Part shown: piece after piece, positions 9,273 through 18,935 of the stretch | Position numbering within the stretch: position 1 is the first letter of the stretch | Layout of the letters: every line of letters starts with the position of its first letter | Assembly: GCA_016927755.1 (NCBI GenBank) | Contig: JAFGLZ010000177.1 | Location: 1 to 52,055 of the forward strand | DNA: 52,055 bases | DNA from: Phycisphaerae bacterium | Lineage (GTDB): Bacteria > Planctomycetota > Phycisphaerae > UBA1845 > JAFGLZ01 | Direction: 5' to 3' | Notes under the pieces: model-generated | What the model saw: the letters and a program-made list of their open reading frames with translations, nothing else | The model's database searches: none | Told to the model about the DNA's origin: nothing | Made by a program: the position numbers and the translations under genes

Positions 9273-11087
9273 ATGGAGCTGATCAATACTACCCGCGACG
9301 TGAGGATGCACCTTCTTCTCGCCGTGCTAGTGTGTCTGACCCAATCAGCCTTTGCGCAGGGCGTTACCGATCCCGAGATCGCCCCCCAGCAGAGCACGAC
9401 AGGGCCCTTGCCGCCGCCGGGCGTCGCGCCCAAAGTGGAAGCCGAGGCCGAGCCGGACGCCGGCGAGACGACGATCACCGGCGTTCCAGGCTACGCATGG
9501 CGGCACGGGTGTGGGCCGACGGCCGTCGGGATGGTGCTCGGGTACTATGACGGACACGGGTTTGATGACTTGTTCCCCGGCAGCGCCTCGACGCAGACAG
9601 CGGACGTCGATCAGGGCATCGCGTCTCAAGGGGGCGCCGGCGATCCGAAGCACCACGAAGACTACAGCTTGCCGAAAGAGAGCGGCAGCGCCGTCCTGCC
9701 GGACAAGTCGGCTCCCCCCACGGGCGACGAGCATCCCCATGACTGCGTCGCGGACTTCATGAAGACCTCCTGGAGTTCCGCCGGCAATAAGTACGGTTGG
9801 AGCTGGTCCACGCACGTCGCGCCGGCATTCACGAGCTATGCGCAACTCCGGAATCCGAGATACCTGCCGACCGTCGCGCAGTACAAGATGTCCACGGGGG
9901 CGCTGAGCTGGACGCTGCTGACGCAGGAGATCGACAACGACCGGCCGATGGTGTTTCTCGTGGACACGGACGGTAACGGCGGTACCGACCATTTCGTCAC
10001 CGTTGTGGGGTACCGCGATGCGCCGAGCCAGCAGTATGGCTGTCTGGACACCTGGTCGCCGGTGGACGTGATTCGATGGTGCGACTTTGCCGTGATGGCA
10101 AGCGGGCAGTCCTGGGGGATCTACGCCGGATGGACGTTCGAACTGTCCCTCTCCACCGATCCAGTCGTTCGAAGGTATGACGCCGGTCTGGGAAGCCTGC
10201 CGGATGCACAGGGCTGGCCGCTCTACGACACGGATCCCGCTCAACCGGAATGCTTCCTGGACGCCGGCGCGCTCCACCAGGGGCCCACGAGCGCGTCCGG
10301 CAATCAGGCGTGGCTGCGGAGCGACCTGCCGTTCAGCTTCTCCACGGGGGACTTCGTGCTCGAGGCGACCGTGAAGGTGGTGCAGTCGACGGTCGTCGAT
10401 CCCTGTCGCGCGGGCTACGTGCTGGCCGTCGTGGATCATCTCGGTCGCATCTTCCGGATCTGGCTGGCGAGCGATCGAGTCTACCTCTTCAACCTGGAGA
10501 ACAACGACTGTTCGGCCACGGGGCAAGTCCTGAACCTCGACACGACGGACGACTTCCATACGTACCGCCTCATCGTGGACGGAACCATCGGCCGGCTCTA
10601 CGTCGATACGGACCCCAATGCCGCCCTCATCCTGGCGATCGGGCCTCCAAACGCCTCCTTCAGTACTGATACCGTCGCCTTCGGCGATCTGGCCACGGAC
10701 GCCTGGAGCGAAAGCCTGACGAGCTCCGTCGCTTACGGTCACTCCGAGCACACGCTGACTGTGACGGAAATCAACGAGACCTGGGGAACGGTCTTGATCC
10801 AGCCGGACCTGAGCAGGTACCTGTTCGGGAGCGAGGTGACCCTCGTCGCCCAAGCGGTTGAAGGCAAGCGCCTCAGGCAGTGGCAGATCTTCGACCCCAA
10901 CTTCCCGGGCGATGCGAACCACGCCGAGATCGACACGAACACGACGACCACGGTCGTCGTCGACGATGATCGGGAAGTGCAGGCCGTCTGGAAGTGCGGC
11001 AGCGGGGTCGACGCCGCGCTGCCGCTGCTACCCATGATGGGGATGGCACTGGTCGTTTTGGCGTTCAGACGAGGCCGACGCTGCTGA
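9273..11087 (+). CDS. Secreted C39-like cysteine protease with LamG-like domain and C-terminal sorting tail
   Basis: 604 residues. The signal peptide ends near QSAFA-QG. A peptidase C39-like domain spans about 68-300: the HGCGPTAVGMVLGYY block gives catalytic C80, and TDHFVTVVGY gives H240, followed by LDTWSP, probably holding the Asp. The usual oxyanion Gln a few residues before the Cys is not obvious, so activity is uncertain. Residues about 330-490 look like a concanavalin/LamG-type beta-sandwich. The C-terminus (CGSG, hydrophobic LPMMGMALVVLAF, then RRGRRC) is a Cys/TM/Arg sorting tail like that at 1-126. The RBS GGGGAGG lies close to the ATG at 9273; in-frame ATG 9306 is a possible alternative that would still keep the signal peptide. 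Confidence 0.75.
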   Translation: MELINTTRDVRMHLLLAVLVCLTQSAFAQGVTDPEIAPQQSTTGPLPPPGVAPKVEAEAEPDAGETTITGVPGYAWRHGCGPTAVGMVLGYYDGHGFDDLFPGSASTQTADVDQGIASQGGAGDPKHHEDYSLPKESGSAVLPDKSAPPTGDEHPHDCVADFMKTSWSSAGNKYGWSWSTHVAPAFTSYAQLRNPRYLPTVAQYKMSTGALSWTLLTQEIDNDRPMVFLVDTDGNGGTDHFVTVVGYRDAPSQQYGCLDTWSPVDVIRWCDFAVMASGQSWGIYAGWTFELSLSTDPVVRRYDAGLGSLPDAQGWPLYDTDPAQPECFLDAGALHQGPTSASGNQAWLRSDLPFSFSTGDFVLEATVKVVQSTVVDPCRAGYVLAVVDHLGRIFRIWLASDRVYLFNLENNDCSATGQVLNLDTTDDFHTYRLIVDGTIGRLYVDTDPNAALILAIGPPNASFSTDTVAFGDLATDAWSESLTSSVAYGHSEHTLTVTEINETWGTVLIQPDLSRYLFGSEVTLVAQAVEGKRLRQWQIFDPNFPGDANHAEIDTNTTTTVVVDDDREVQAVWKCGSGVDAALPLLPMMGMALVVLAFRRGRRC

Positions 11088-11149
11088 GTCGCGCTGTCCT
11101 TCTCTGCCGAGCTGTGGGAAAGTCACACCTGAAGAAGAGGGTTTCCTCA

Positions 11150-12847
11150 ATGGACAAGTTCATGGCTTCCGCGATGGTGATGGGTGTCGTGTCGGCGTTG
11201 TCGGGCCAGGTCCGCGCGGCGGAGGGACAGTTCCGCCGGCTACCCCTTTCGGAGTACGTGGACAAGATGAAGGCCGGTTGGATCGGGCAGATGGTTGGCG
11301 TGGGCTGGGGCGCGCCGACGGAGTTCAAATACAACGGACGCATCATCCCCGAGGACAAGATGCCGAAATGGCATCCGCGGATGGTCAACCAGTTCGGGCA
11401 GGACGATCTATACGTCGAGATGACGTTTCTGAGATCCCTCGAACTGCACGGCCTGGACGTGTCGATCCGTCAGGCGGGGATTGACTTCGCCAACAGCCGG
11501 TACCGATTGTGGCACGCGAATCGCGCAGGACGCGACAACCTCCGTGCCGGCATCGCCCCGCCGGATTCCGGACACCCGAGGTTCAACAAGCATGCGGACG
11601 ACATCGACTATCAGATCGAGGCCGACTTCTCGGGCCTGATCGCCCCGGGCCTGCCGAACACAGTCATCGCGCTCGGCGAGAAGTTCGGGCGGCTGATGAA
11701 CTACGGCGATGGCGTCTACGGCGGGCAGTTCGTCGGCGGGATGATCGCCGAGGCGTTCTTCGAGAACGATCCGGTCAAGATCGTGCGTGCGGGGCTGAGG
11801 TGCATCCCGCCGGACAGCCAGTACGCCGAGACGGTCCGCGACGTGCTGAAGTGGCACCAGGAATGCCCGGACGACTGGGTCAAGACGTGGAAGCGGATTG
11901 ACGAGAAGTATCACCACAATCCGGCTTACCGGCGTTTCTCGTGCAGCGGCGCGAAAGCGGCCTTCAACATCGACGCGAAGATCAATGGGGCGTACATCGT
12001 CGTCGGACTCCTGTATGGCGAGCGGAACCCCGATCGGACGATCATCATCTCGACGCGCTGCGGCCAGGACTCCGACTGCAACCCGTCCAACGCGGGGGGA
12101 ATCCTGCTCACCACGATGGGCATGTCGTCTCTGCCGGCGAAGTTCACGTCCGCTTTGGACACGCAAGGGAAGTTCAGTCACACGCCGTATGATTTCCCGA
12201 CGCTTGTCTCGGTGTGCGAGAAGCTCGCCCGCCAGGCCGTCGCGGCCGCCGGGGGGAAGACCGAGAAAGACGCGGCCGGCGAGGAGGTGCTCGTCATCCC
12301 CGTTCAGGCGCCGAGGCCCGGCAAGCTCGAGCAATCCTGGCAGCCGGGGCCGGTCGCCGAGAGCCGCTTCACCGAGCAGGAGCGGGCCCGCATCGTCGCG
12401 GGAAGGCCCGGCGAGGTCGACCTGGGATCGGTCGTCGAACAGTTCGCGCCCGGCTGGAAGGTCTCACACTGCGGACAAGACATGGACCCCGGCCTCTGGC
12501 CCGAATGGGGCGGCAAGAAGAAGGTGCTCGTGACGCATCCGCTGAATCAGACGACGGGATGTGTCCTCGCCAAGACAGTTGACGTCCCTGCGGGAAAGAA
12601 GACAACGCTGCGTCTCGTCGTCGGACACCATCCGAACGGGGACTGGCTGCTCGTCGTTAGGGCCGACGGTCGCGTCCTGCTCGAGCGGACGGTGGGCAAG
12701 GACACGGCGAAATCAGGGTGGCTCGCGCAGGAGGTCGACCTGACGCCCTGCGCCGGCAAGTCGGTGAAACTCGAACTGATCAACCAGCCGAGCGGTTGGA
12801 TGTGCGAGGCCGGGTACTGGGCCGAGATCAAGCTGATCGTCCAATAG
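11150..12847 (+). CDS. Secreted ADP-ribosylglycohydrolase-family protein with C-terminal beta-sandwich
   Basis: 565 residues starting with a signal peptide (MDKFMASAMVMGVVS, cleavage near VRAAEG). The body (about 40-400) is all-alpha with ADP-ribosylglycohydrolase-type metal motifs: FGQDDLYVE, KHADDIDYQIE and CGQDSDCNPSNAGG, the last corresponding to the D-x-D-x-N/T-x-x-x-A-G-x element that holds two magnesium ions. The C-terminal about 120 residues are beta-rich and look like a ligand-binding jelly roll. Exported members are common in planctomycetes beside sugar-active enzymes, and a role on a glycoside or nucleoside-like bond is more likely than reversal of protein ADP-ribosylation. That is inference. 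The start is set by the signal peptide and GAGGG. It converges with the sigma-54 activator 18 bp away. Confidence 0.75.
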   Translation: MDKFMASAMVMGVVSALSGQVRAAEGQFRRLPLSEYVDKMKAGWIGQMVGVGWGAPTEFKYNGRIIPEDKMPKWHPRMVNQFGQDDLYVEMTFLRSLELHGLDVSIRQAGIDFANSRYRLWHANRAGRDNLRAGIAPPDSGHPRFNKHADDIDYQIEADFSGLIAPGLPNTVIALGEKFGRLMNYGDGVYGGQFVGGMIAEAFFENDPVKIVRAGLRCIPPDSQYAETVRDVLKWHQECPDDWVKTWKRIDEKYHHNPAYRRFSCSGAKAAFNIDAKINGAYIVVGLLYGERNPDRTIIISTRCGQDSDCNPSNAGGILLTTMGMSSLPAKFTSALDTQGKFSHTPYDFPTLVSVCEKLARQAVAAAGGKTEKDAAGEEVLVIPVQAPRPGKLEQSWQPGPVAESRFTEQERARIVAGRPGEVDLGSVVEQFAPGWKVSHCGQDMDPGLWPEWGGKKKVLVTHPLNQTTGCVLAKTVDVPAGKKTTLRLVVGHHPNGDWLLVVRADGRVLLERTVGKDTAKSGWLAQEVDLTPCAGKSVKLELINQPSGWMCEAGYWAEIKLIVQ

Positions 12848-12865
12848 CGCCTTGGCGTCGAACCG

Positions 12866-15800
12866 TCATCCGACGATGTTGTGTTTCCGCATCCGCTCGC
12901 GAAGGGTGTTTCGGTGGATGCCGAGCGCCTCGGCCGCGAGGGAACGGTTCCAGTGGTGACGCCGCAGGGCGTCCAGGATCATGTCGCGTTCGCTCATTCC
13001 CGCGGCCGGTCGGTCCTGGCCCTTCGGCTCGCCGACGGGCGAGAATCGCAGATCCTGCGAACCGATGATGTCGGTCGTCTGCGCCATGGCCTGGGTGAGG
13101 ACGTTCTGCAGCTCTCGGATGTTGCCGGGCCAATGATACTCTCGAAGTCGCGCTAAGGCCCCGTCCGTCAGCTTGCATGCGGGGCCGCCGCCGGCAAGGG
13201 CTTGCACCCGAAGGTAGGCCAAGGCCAGCGGCTCGATGTCCTCGATGCGGCTGCACAACGGCGGGATGACGATCTCCGCGGCGTTGAGGCGATAGTACAA
13301 ATCCTGCCGGAATTTACCGCCGCGGACGCACTCACGGATGTCGGCGTTGGTGGTGCAGATGATCCGCACGTTGGTGTTGATGGCCTCCTGCCCGCCGAGG
13401 CGGCGGAACTGCTGACTCTCCACGACCTGGAGCAACTTGGCCTGGGCCGTACCGGGCAGCTCGATCACCTCGTCTAGCAAGAGCGTGCCGCCGTGCGCCA
13501 GCTCGAAGCAGCCCTTCTGCCGGCGCATCGCCCCCGTGAAGGCGCCGCGCTCATGTCCAAAGAGCTCGCTGAGGATCAGCTCTCCGTCAAGGCACGCACA
13601 GTTGACGGCAAGGAAAGGCTCGTTCGCGCGACTGCCGATCGAATGGATGTATCTGGCCAGGTGTCCTTTCCCCGCTCCCGTCGGGCCGAGAATGAGGACC
13701 GGCAGGTCCGTCGATGCAAATTGCTCGGAGGTCTCCACGATCGCCTTCATCGCCTTGCTTTCGGCGATGATCGGCACGGTTCCGCTCCGACGCTGCTCAT
13801 TCGAACGAACCGCCTCGGGCTTGGCGCCGTCCGATTGACTCAGGATGATCGCGATTTGGCTGGCGAGCGTCCGCAGCGCGTTGAGCTCCTCCGGCGCGAA
13901 GACCCGCGCCCGACGGTCGGCCAGATGAAGGGTTCCGATGACTCGCGCTCCAGACCGAATGGGCAGCAGGCAGACGGCCCTTATGTTCAAGCGAACGAAG
14001 ATCGGCAGAACCTCCCGGAGAGACGGGTTGCCGGTGAACTGAGGATCATTCAGTACGTCCGGCGACCGGACGATCTCGCTCCGCTTGAAGGCCTGTCCCA
14101 CGGGCGTGCCCGAGAGGGCGACCTCGGGAAACTCGCCGACGAGCTCATGGGCCGACTCACTACTCGCGTGCAACTTGACGGTATCGGAGTCCGGGTCGTG
14201 TAGGTAAATCGCCCAGATGTCGGTGCCCGCCAGCTCTCGCACGTGGGTCATGACGCGACGGAGCGAATCCTGATCCGCCGTCGCGGCGCCGGCCGCGTCC
14301 TCAGCCATTCGTTGAAGCGACTCGAGGCGCCGCAGCTCGCGCGCGTCCCTGAAGATGTTGACGGTTGCGATGGTCGCGCCCCGCTCATCGGCGATCTCCA
14401 GACGAGTCAGGTCGATCGTCAGCGGACCCGACGTGGCGCATGCCACCTCCAAGAGACCTGACCAACTCCGCTGCGCCCTCAGGCCGGCGGCGATTTCCTC
14501 GTTCGTCCGAGCGTTGACCTGAAAGACGTCACGGAGGCGCTGCCCCATGACCTCCCCGCCGGCCAGGCCGAACGCCTCCTGTGCGGCCCTATTCAGGAAG
14601 GTGATCCTCGACTCGGCGTCGGTGATGACGATACCGTCTCGGCTTTGCTCCATGCTCCGGGCGAAGACGCGCGTGGCCTCCTCGGCTTGCTTACGGTGGG
14701 TGATCTCGCCGCGGAGTTCCTCGTTCGCCCTTGCCAAGGCGGCGGTCCGCTCCGCGACGCGTTGCTCGAGCTGGTCGTGCGCCCGTTGCAGCGCTTCGCG
14801 TGCCCGCCTTCTGTCCAGGTAGTTGCCGATCATCTCGGCGGCCGTCTGCAGCAGACGGACGTCCTCGCGGCTCCACTGCCGTCGCGTCCGCGTCTCGTCG
14901 AATCCGATGAAGCCGTGCCAGCGTCCTTCCACGCTGACGGGGATCAGGAGGATCGAGAGGACGCCTAGAGGCTCGACAACTCCGCGAACGTCTTCGTCGA
15001 ATCCCTCGACCAGACCGTGGATAGGACGCCCCTGGAGCATCTCATCGACCCATCGCCGAAAGCCTCCCGTGTACGGAACGTGTCGCAGACGCGGGTTATC
15101 TACCCGCGGCGGGATGCCCGGCGCGCACACCTCGTGGGTCTGGCGATGGCAGAGCCCGTCGGTCGCGTCCTGGAAGTTCTCGAACACATAGACGCGACTG
15201 GCATCGGAGATCCGAAGGACCTGGCCGAGCGCCTCGTCCATCGCTGATTCCGTGTCAGCCAGCAGAATCTGCGAGCACTTGGCCAGTCCTTCTTCGTGGT
15301 GTAGCCGGCGCGCCAGGGCCTCGGCGGCCTGCTTCCGCTCCGTGATGTCGCGGGCGATGCCCTGAAAGGCCACCGGGCGCCCGCCCTTGAAGATGAGCCA
15401 GCTATTGATCTCCACGGGAACGAGCCGGCCGTCCTTCGCGGGAATCTCGAGCTCGTAGCGCGTGCTGGGCTCGCCCTGCATCTTCTGCTCGCTCATGTCG
15501 TTGGAGATGCGTCGCTGCCGCAACGGGAGGTACTCGTCTATATCCCTGCCAAGCGCCTCCTGCCTTGTGAAACCCAGGATTCGAGAGGCTGCCGCGTTCA
15601 CGGAGGTCACGCGCCCCGTTTCCAGGTCACCGGTGTAGATGATATCCGACGCGTTCTCGACAAGCGTGCGATATCGTTCCTCGCTTTCGCGGAGCGCCTC
15701 CTGCGCGGTCCTGCGCCTGGTGACGTCTCGGGCGATGCCGCACAGACCGACGACGCCGCCGGCGTTGTCGTGCATCGGCACCTTGACCACGTGGAAGGTG

Positions 15801-17659
15801 AGTGGCTTGCCCCCGACGGGTTTGGTGTCCTCCACCTCGACGACCACACCCGCCAAGACGCGCTCATCGACCTCGCGGATGTGTCGACCGGCCTCATCGC
15901 CGAAGAGATCCTCGTCAGTCCGCCCGACCAGATCAGACGCCGGGGCGCCGAAGAGCTTCTCCATCGCCGGGTTGACGTGCGTATAACGCAGGTCGCGGTC
16001 TTTGATGAAGATCGAGTCTCGGGCCGTGTCAAAGACCGCTCGGAACCGCCGCTCGCTCTCGCGCAGGGCTTCTTCGGCCCGCTTGCGGTCGGTGATGTCG
16101 ATAAACGCCGTCTGCGAGGCGGGCCGGTCCCGAAACTGAACGAGGGTTCCGTACATCTCCAACCAGAAAACCGTCCCGTCCTTGCGGATCATCCGGAACT
16201 CGTACCGCTCGGGGACGTCTTTGCCGGCCAGTCGATCTCGCATGCGGCTCCATACGGTGGGGCGGTCGTCCGGATGGACTCTATCGCGAACGGTCTCGGG
16301 AGGAGCGGCAAGCATCTCCTCAATGCTAAAGCCGATCATGTCGCTGAATCGCTGGTTGGCGAAGACGATGCGTCCGTCTTGCTGGATGCAGAGCCCTTGG
16401 AGGGAGTGATCCACCAGCGAGCGATATGCCTCCTCGATTCGCTTGCGTGCGGTGACGTCGCGCGTGATTCCCTCGAGCTCCAGCAGTCGACCCTCGGCGT
16501 CGAGGATGGGCGCGGATCGAATCTCGCCGAGCATGACCGTTCCGTCCTTGCGACGGTGAGGCAGCTCGAGGGTGATTCCCTCGGCCGGCAGTTCCCCGCG
16601 GAGACGCTTCTCGAACATCTCTCTTGCCTGCAGCACGCCCTCCGGGGTGACGACTCTCTCGAAAGACTTCCCGATGAGCTCCTCGGGCTCGTAGCCGAGC
16701 ATCCGCTTGACCGCCGGGCTGACGAACGTGATCCTCAGCTCGCGATCGGTCCGCCACACGCAATCCTGCGACTGCTCGACGAGGCTCCGGTAGCTGCGCT
16801 CCGATTCGCGGAGCCTCTGCTCGATCAGCTTGCGATCGGTGACGTTTCTGCAACTGACGGAGACGGCGGCGACTCGGTCGCCGCGCCAGATCGGCCCGAC
16901 GACGACCTCCTGAATCTCCGTCACGCCGTCGAGGCCGAGGTACTCGACCTCGGACGTGCCGGATTCGCCGGCCTCGAACGCTCGTTCGAAGACCGCACGG
17001 GCTTGGCGCCAATCGCCGACCGACATCATGTCGAAAACACACCGGCCGACGATCTGGTCTGATCGGAAGTCGTCGATGTCCCGATTGACGGACAGCACCG
17101 TGCCCCGCCTGTCCAGCGTCATGATGTAGTCGGGCGAGGTCGCGGTGAGCGATCGCCATTTCTCTTCCGATTCCCTGAGATCCTCCTCCGTCTGCTTGCG
17201 GCTCTCGATGTCGATCAGTGCGACTTGAACGCCGGGCCTGCCGTTGTACTGAACCGGCCTGGCGTAGACCTCGGTCCAGAGAACGGAGCCGTCCTTCCTC
17301 AGCAGCCGGCATTCGATCCGATCGGGGCCGGGCTGGCGGGTCAGCCGGTTCTGGTAATACTCCGCGACGCGCTGGCGGTCCTCCGGATGGACCGTCTGCT
17401 CCACCTGTCTGGGCGTCATCGCCAACATCTCGGCCACGGTGCATCCGTTCATCCCGGCGAACGTGTCGTTGGCGAAGACCAGACGCTTGTCCTGAAGGAT
17501 GATCAGGCCCTGTAACGACTCGTCGACCAGCGCGCGATACGCCGCCACGTCTTCCTTGTGCTCGGCCTCGACTCGCTCGAGCGCGGCCAGACGCCCGCGG
17601 AGGCGAGCGACCTCCTGGAGTAGTTCCTTGGGGGTCCTATCGGCGTCGTTCATGGTCAT
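12866..17659 (-). CDS. Multi-PAS/GAF sigma-54-dependent transcriptional activator, 1597 residues
   Basis: A very large one-component regulator. Reading from the N-terminus: six PAS domains, roughly at 38-160, 165-285, 290-410, 412-530, 535-655 and 660-785 (each opens with a SEERYRTLVE-like helix and closes with a D-I/V-T-x-R-K PAC end); a GAF domain about 790-960; a coiled coil about 965-1000; a seventh PAS about 1005-1110; a second GAF about 1130-1290; the sigma-54 AAA+ domain with Walker A GPTGAGK (1325-1331), GAFTGA (1372-1377) and Walker B LLLDEV (D1396); and a Fis-type HTH at the C-terminus (NRSLAAEALGIHRNTLRERM). There is no receiver or histidine kinase core, so it probably senses small molecules, redox or light directly. 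A GGGAG box precedes ATG 17659; ATG 17653 is equally placed. Target genes are unknown. Confidence 0.92.
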   Translation of the reverse strand: MTMNDADRTPKELLQEVARLRGRLAALERVEAEHKEDVAAYRALVDESLQGLIILQDKRLVFANDTFAGMNGCTVAEMLAMTPRQVEQTVHPEDRQRVAEYYQNRLTRQPGPDRIECRLLRKDGSVLWTEVYARPVQYNGRPGVQVALIDIESRKQTEEDLRESEEKWRSLTATSPDYIMTLDRRGTVLSVNRDIDDFRSDQIVGRCVFDMMSVGDWRQARAVFERAFEAGESGTSEVEYLGLDGVTEIQEVVVGPIWRGDRVAAVSVSCRNVTDRKLIEQRLRESERSYRSLVEQSQDCVWRTDRELRITFVSPAVKRMLGYEPEELIGKSFERVVTPEGVLQAREMFEKRLRGELPAEGITLELPHRRKDGTVMLGEIRSAPILDAEGRLLELEGITRDVTARKRIEEAYRSLVDHSLQGLCIQQDGRIVFANQRFSDMIGFSIEEMLAAPPETVRDRVHPDDRPTVWSRMRDRLAGKDVPERYEFRMIRKDGTVFWLEMYGTLVQFRDRPASQTAFIDITDRKRAEEALRESERRFRAVFDTARDSIFIKDRDLRYTHVNPAMEKLFGAPASDLVGRTDEDLFGDEAGRHIREVDERVLAGVVVEVEDTKPVGGKPLTFHVVKVPMHDNAGGVVGLCGIARDVTRRRTAQEALRESEERYRTLVENASDIIYTGDLETGRVTSVNAAASRILGFTRQEALGRDIDEYLPLRQRRISNDMSEQKMQGEPSTRYELEIPAKDGRLVPVEINSWLIFKGGRPVAFQGIARDITERKQAAEALARRLHHEEGLAKCSQILLADTESAMDEALGQVLRISDASRVYVFENFQDATDGLCHRQTHEVCAPGIPPRVDNPRLRHVPYTGGFRRWVDEMLQGRPIHGLVEGFDEDVRGVVEPLGVLSILLIPVSVEGRWHGFIGFDETRTRRQWSREDVRLLQTAAEMIGNYLDRRRAREALQRAHDQLEQRVAERTAALARANEELRGEITHRKQAEEATRVFARSMEQSRDGIVITDAESRITFLNRAAQEAFGLAGGEVMGQRLRDVFQVNARTNEEIAAGLRAQRSWSGLLEVACATSGPLTIDLTRLEIADERGATIATVNIFRDARELRRLESLQRMAEDAAGAATADQDSLRRVMTHVRELAGTDIWAIYLHDPDSDTVKLHASSESAHELVGEFPEVALSGTPVGQAFKRSEIVRSPDVLNDPQFTGNPSLREVLPIFVRLNIRAVCLLPIRSGARVIGTLHLADRRARVFAPEELNALRTLASQIAIILSQSDGAKPEAVRSNEQRRSGTVPIIAESKAMKAIVETSEQFASTDLPVLILGPTGAGKGHLARYIHSIGSRANEPFLAVNCACLDGELILSELFGHERGAFTGAMRRQKGCFELAHGGTLLLDEVIELPGTAQAKLLQVVESQQFRRLGGQEAINTNVRIICTTNADIRECVRGGKFRQDLYYRLNAAEIVIPPLCSRIEDIEPLALAYLRVQALAGGGPACKLTDGALARLREYHWPGNIRELQNVLTQAMAQTTDIIGSQDLRFSPVGEPKGQDRPAAGMSERDMILDALRRHHWNRSLAAEALGIHRNTLRERMRKHNIVG

Positions 17660-17886
17660 GGCTCTCCCGCCGAACGCGATTGACCGTCTTCCATTCTACC
17701 TTGATCCCGCGACGGCTGCGCGCCGATCTCCACGCCCACGAACCCCCCCGGCAACGAGGACGCTGTTTCCAAACGTCGCTTCATTCGGTAATGTCTTCTG
17801 CGCGGGCGCGAGAGACCGGCGCTAGCACCTGCCGAAACGCGGCCCGGCGAGAACCGAGGTGTCGACCGTCATTACGGAGCAAGGAC

Positions 17887-18744
17887 ATGGAACCGGAACT
17901 GATCGCGGACTACCAATGTGAGTGCGGCGAGGGACCGCTCTGGCATCCCGACGAGAAACGCCTTTACTGGGTCGACATCCCGACCGGACGGATGTTTCGT
18001 TACGAACCGGCCTCCGGCCGACACGAGCAATGCTATCAGGGAGAGATGATCGGCGGCTTCACCGTCCAGGAAGACGGCGAGTTGCTGCTCTTCAAGGACA
18101 AGGGCGCGATCAAGACGTGGCGAGACGGCGAGAGGAAGACGCTCATCGAGGAGATCCCGGCCGAGCGAGAAACGCGATTCAACGACGTCGGGGCCGACCC
18201 GGAGGGACGCGTCTTCTGCGGAACCATGTCGACCGATGACCGACCGGGGCGGCTCTTCCGCCTCGATCCGGACGGCACGCTCACCACGGTGCTCGAGGAC
18301 GTCGGCTGCTCCAACGGCATCGGATACACGCCCGATCGCACGCGGATGTACTACACCGACTCCAACAAGTACGAGATCTACCTCTTCGATTACGATCGCG
18401 GATCGGGGGCGATCACCAACCGACGCGTCTTCGTCAAGATTCCGAAGGAGCTCGGCCTTCCGGACGGCATGACCGTTGACGCCGACGGCTACGTGTGGAC
18501 CGCCATCTGGGGCGGCGGATGCCTGATTCGCTTCGCCCCGGACGGCACCGAGGATCGACGCCTGCCGCTACCGGCCAATCAGGTGACCTGCGTGACGTTC
18601 GCCGGCGAGGACTACGCCGACATGTACGTGACGACGGCCGGTGGCCAGAACAAGGCGGAGAACGGACCCGGCGCCGGCGCGCTGTTCCGGTTCAGACTGG
18701 GCATCCGCGGCGTGCCCGAGTTCCGTTCGAAGATCCGCGTGTGA
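17887..18744 (+). CDS. SMP-30/gluconolactonase family lactonase
   Basis: 285 residues forming a six-bladed propeller of the SMP-30/regucalcin family. The divalent-metal ligands of the family are all present: E15 in CGEGPLW, N99 in RFNDVG, N143 in CSNGIG and D193 in LPDGMT. There is no signal peptide, so it is cytoplasmic. The enzyme opens sugar lactones to aldonic acids. The xylose-isomerase-like gene follows 191 bp downstream on the same strand, which suggests a pentose or hexose oxidation/isomerisation module. The ATG at 17887 follows GGAGCAAGGAC. Upstream sequence to 17680 is open in frame, but its codons show no domain, so the short start is preferred. Confidence 0.88.
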   Translation: MEPELIADYQCECGEGPLWHPDEKRLYWVDIPTGRMFRYEPASGRHEQCYQGEMIGGFTVQEDGELLLFKDKGAIKTWRDGERKTLIEEIPAERETRFNDVGADPEGRVFCGTMSTDDRPGRLFRLDPDGTLTTVLEDVGCSNGIGYTPDRTRMYYTDSNKYEIYLFDYDRGSGAITNRRVFVKIPKELGLPDGMTVDADGYVWTAIWGGGCLIRFAPDGTEDRRLPLPANQVTCVTFAGEDYADMYVTTAGGQNKAENGPGAGALFRFRLGIRGVPEFRSKIRV

Positions 18745-18935
18745 GCGCCGGCGTCGGCGGCGCGGAGGCAGATGACGCGCGTGGGAGCTTGACAAGGGAG
18801 CGATATGGCGGGAACGTACCGCTCGTGGCGCGGTCGTATCCGACCGAAGGGACGTCCATCACAGTGACGGCCCCATCGCGCGGGGAATCGGGAACCGTTT
18901 CCGTCCGCGGGGCCTCATCAGACAGGGAGATACAC

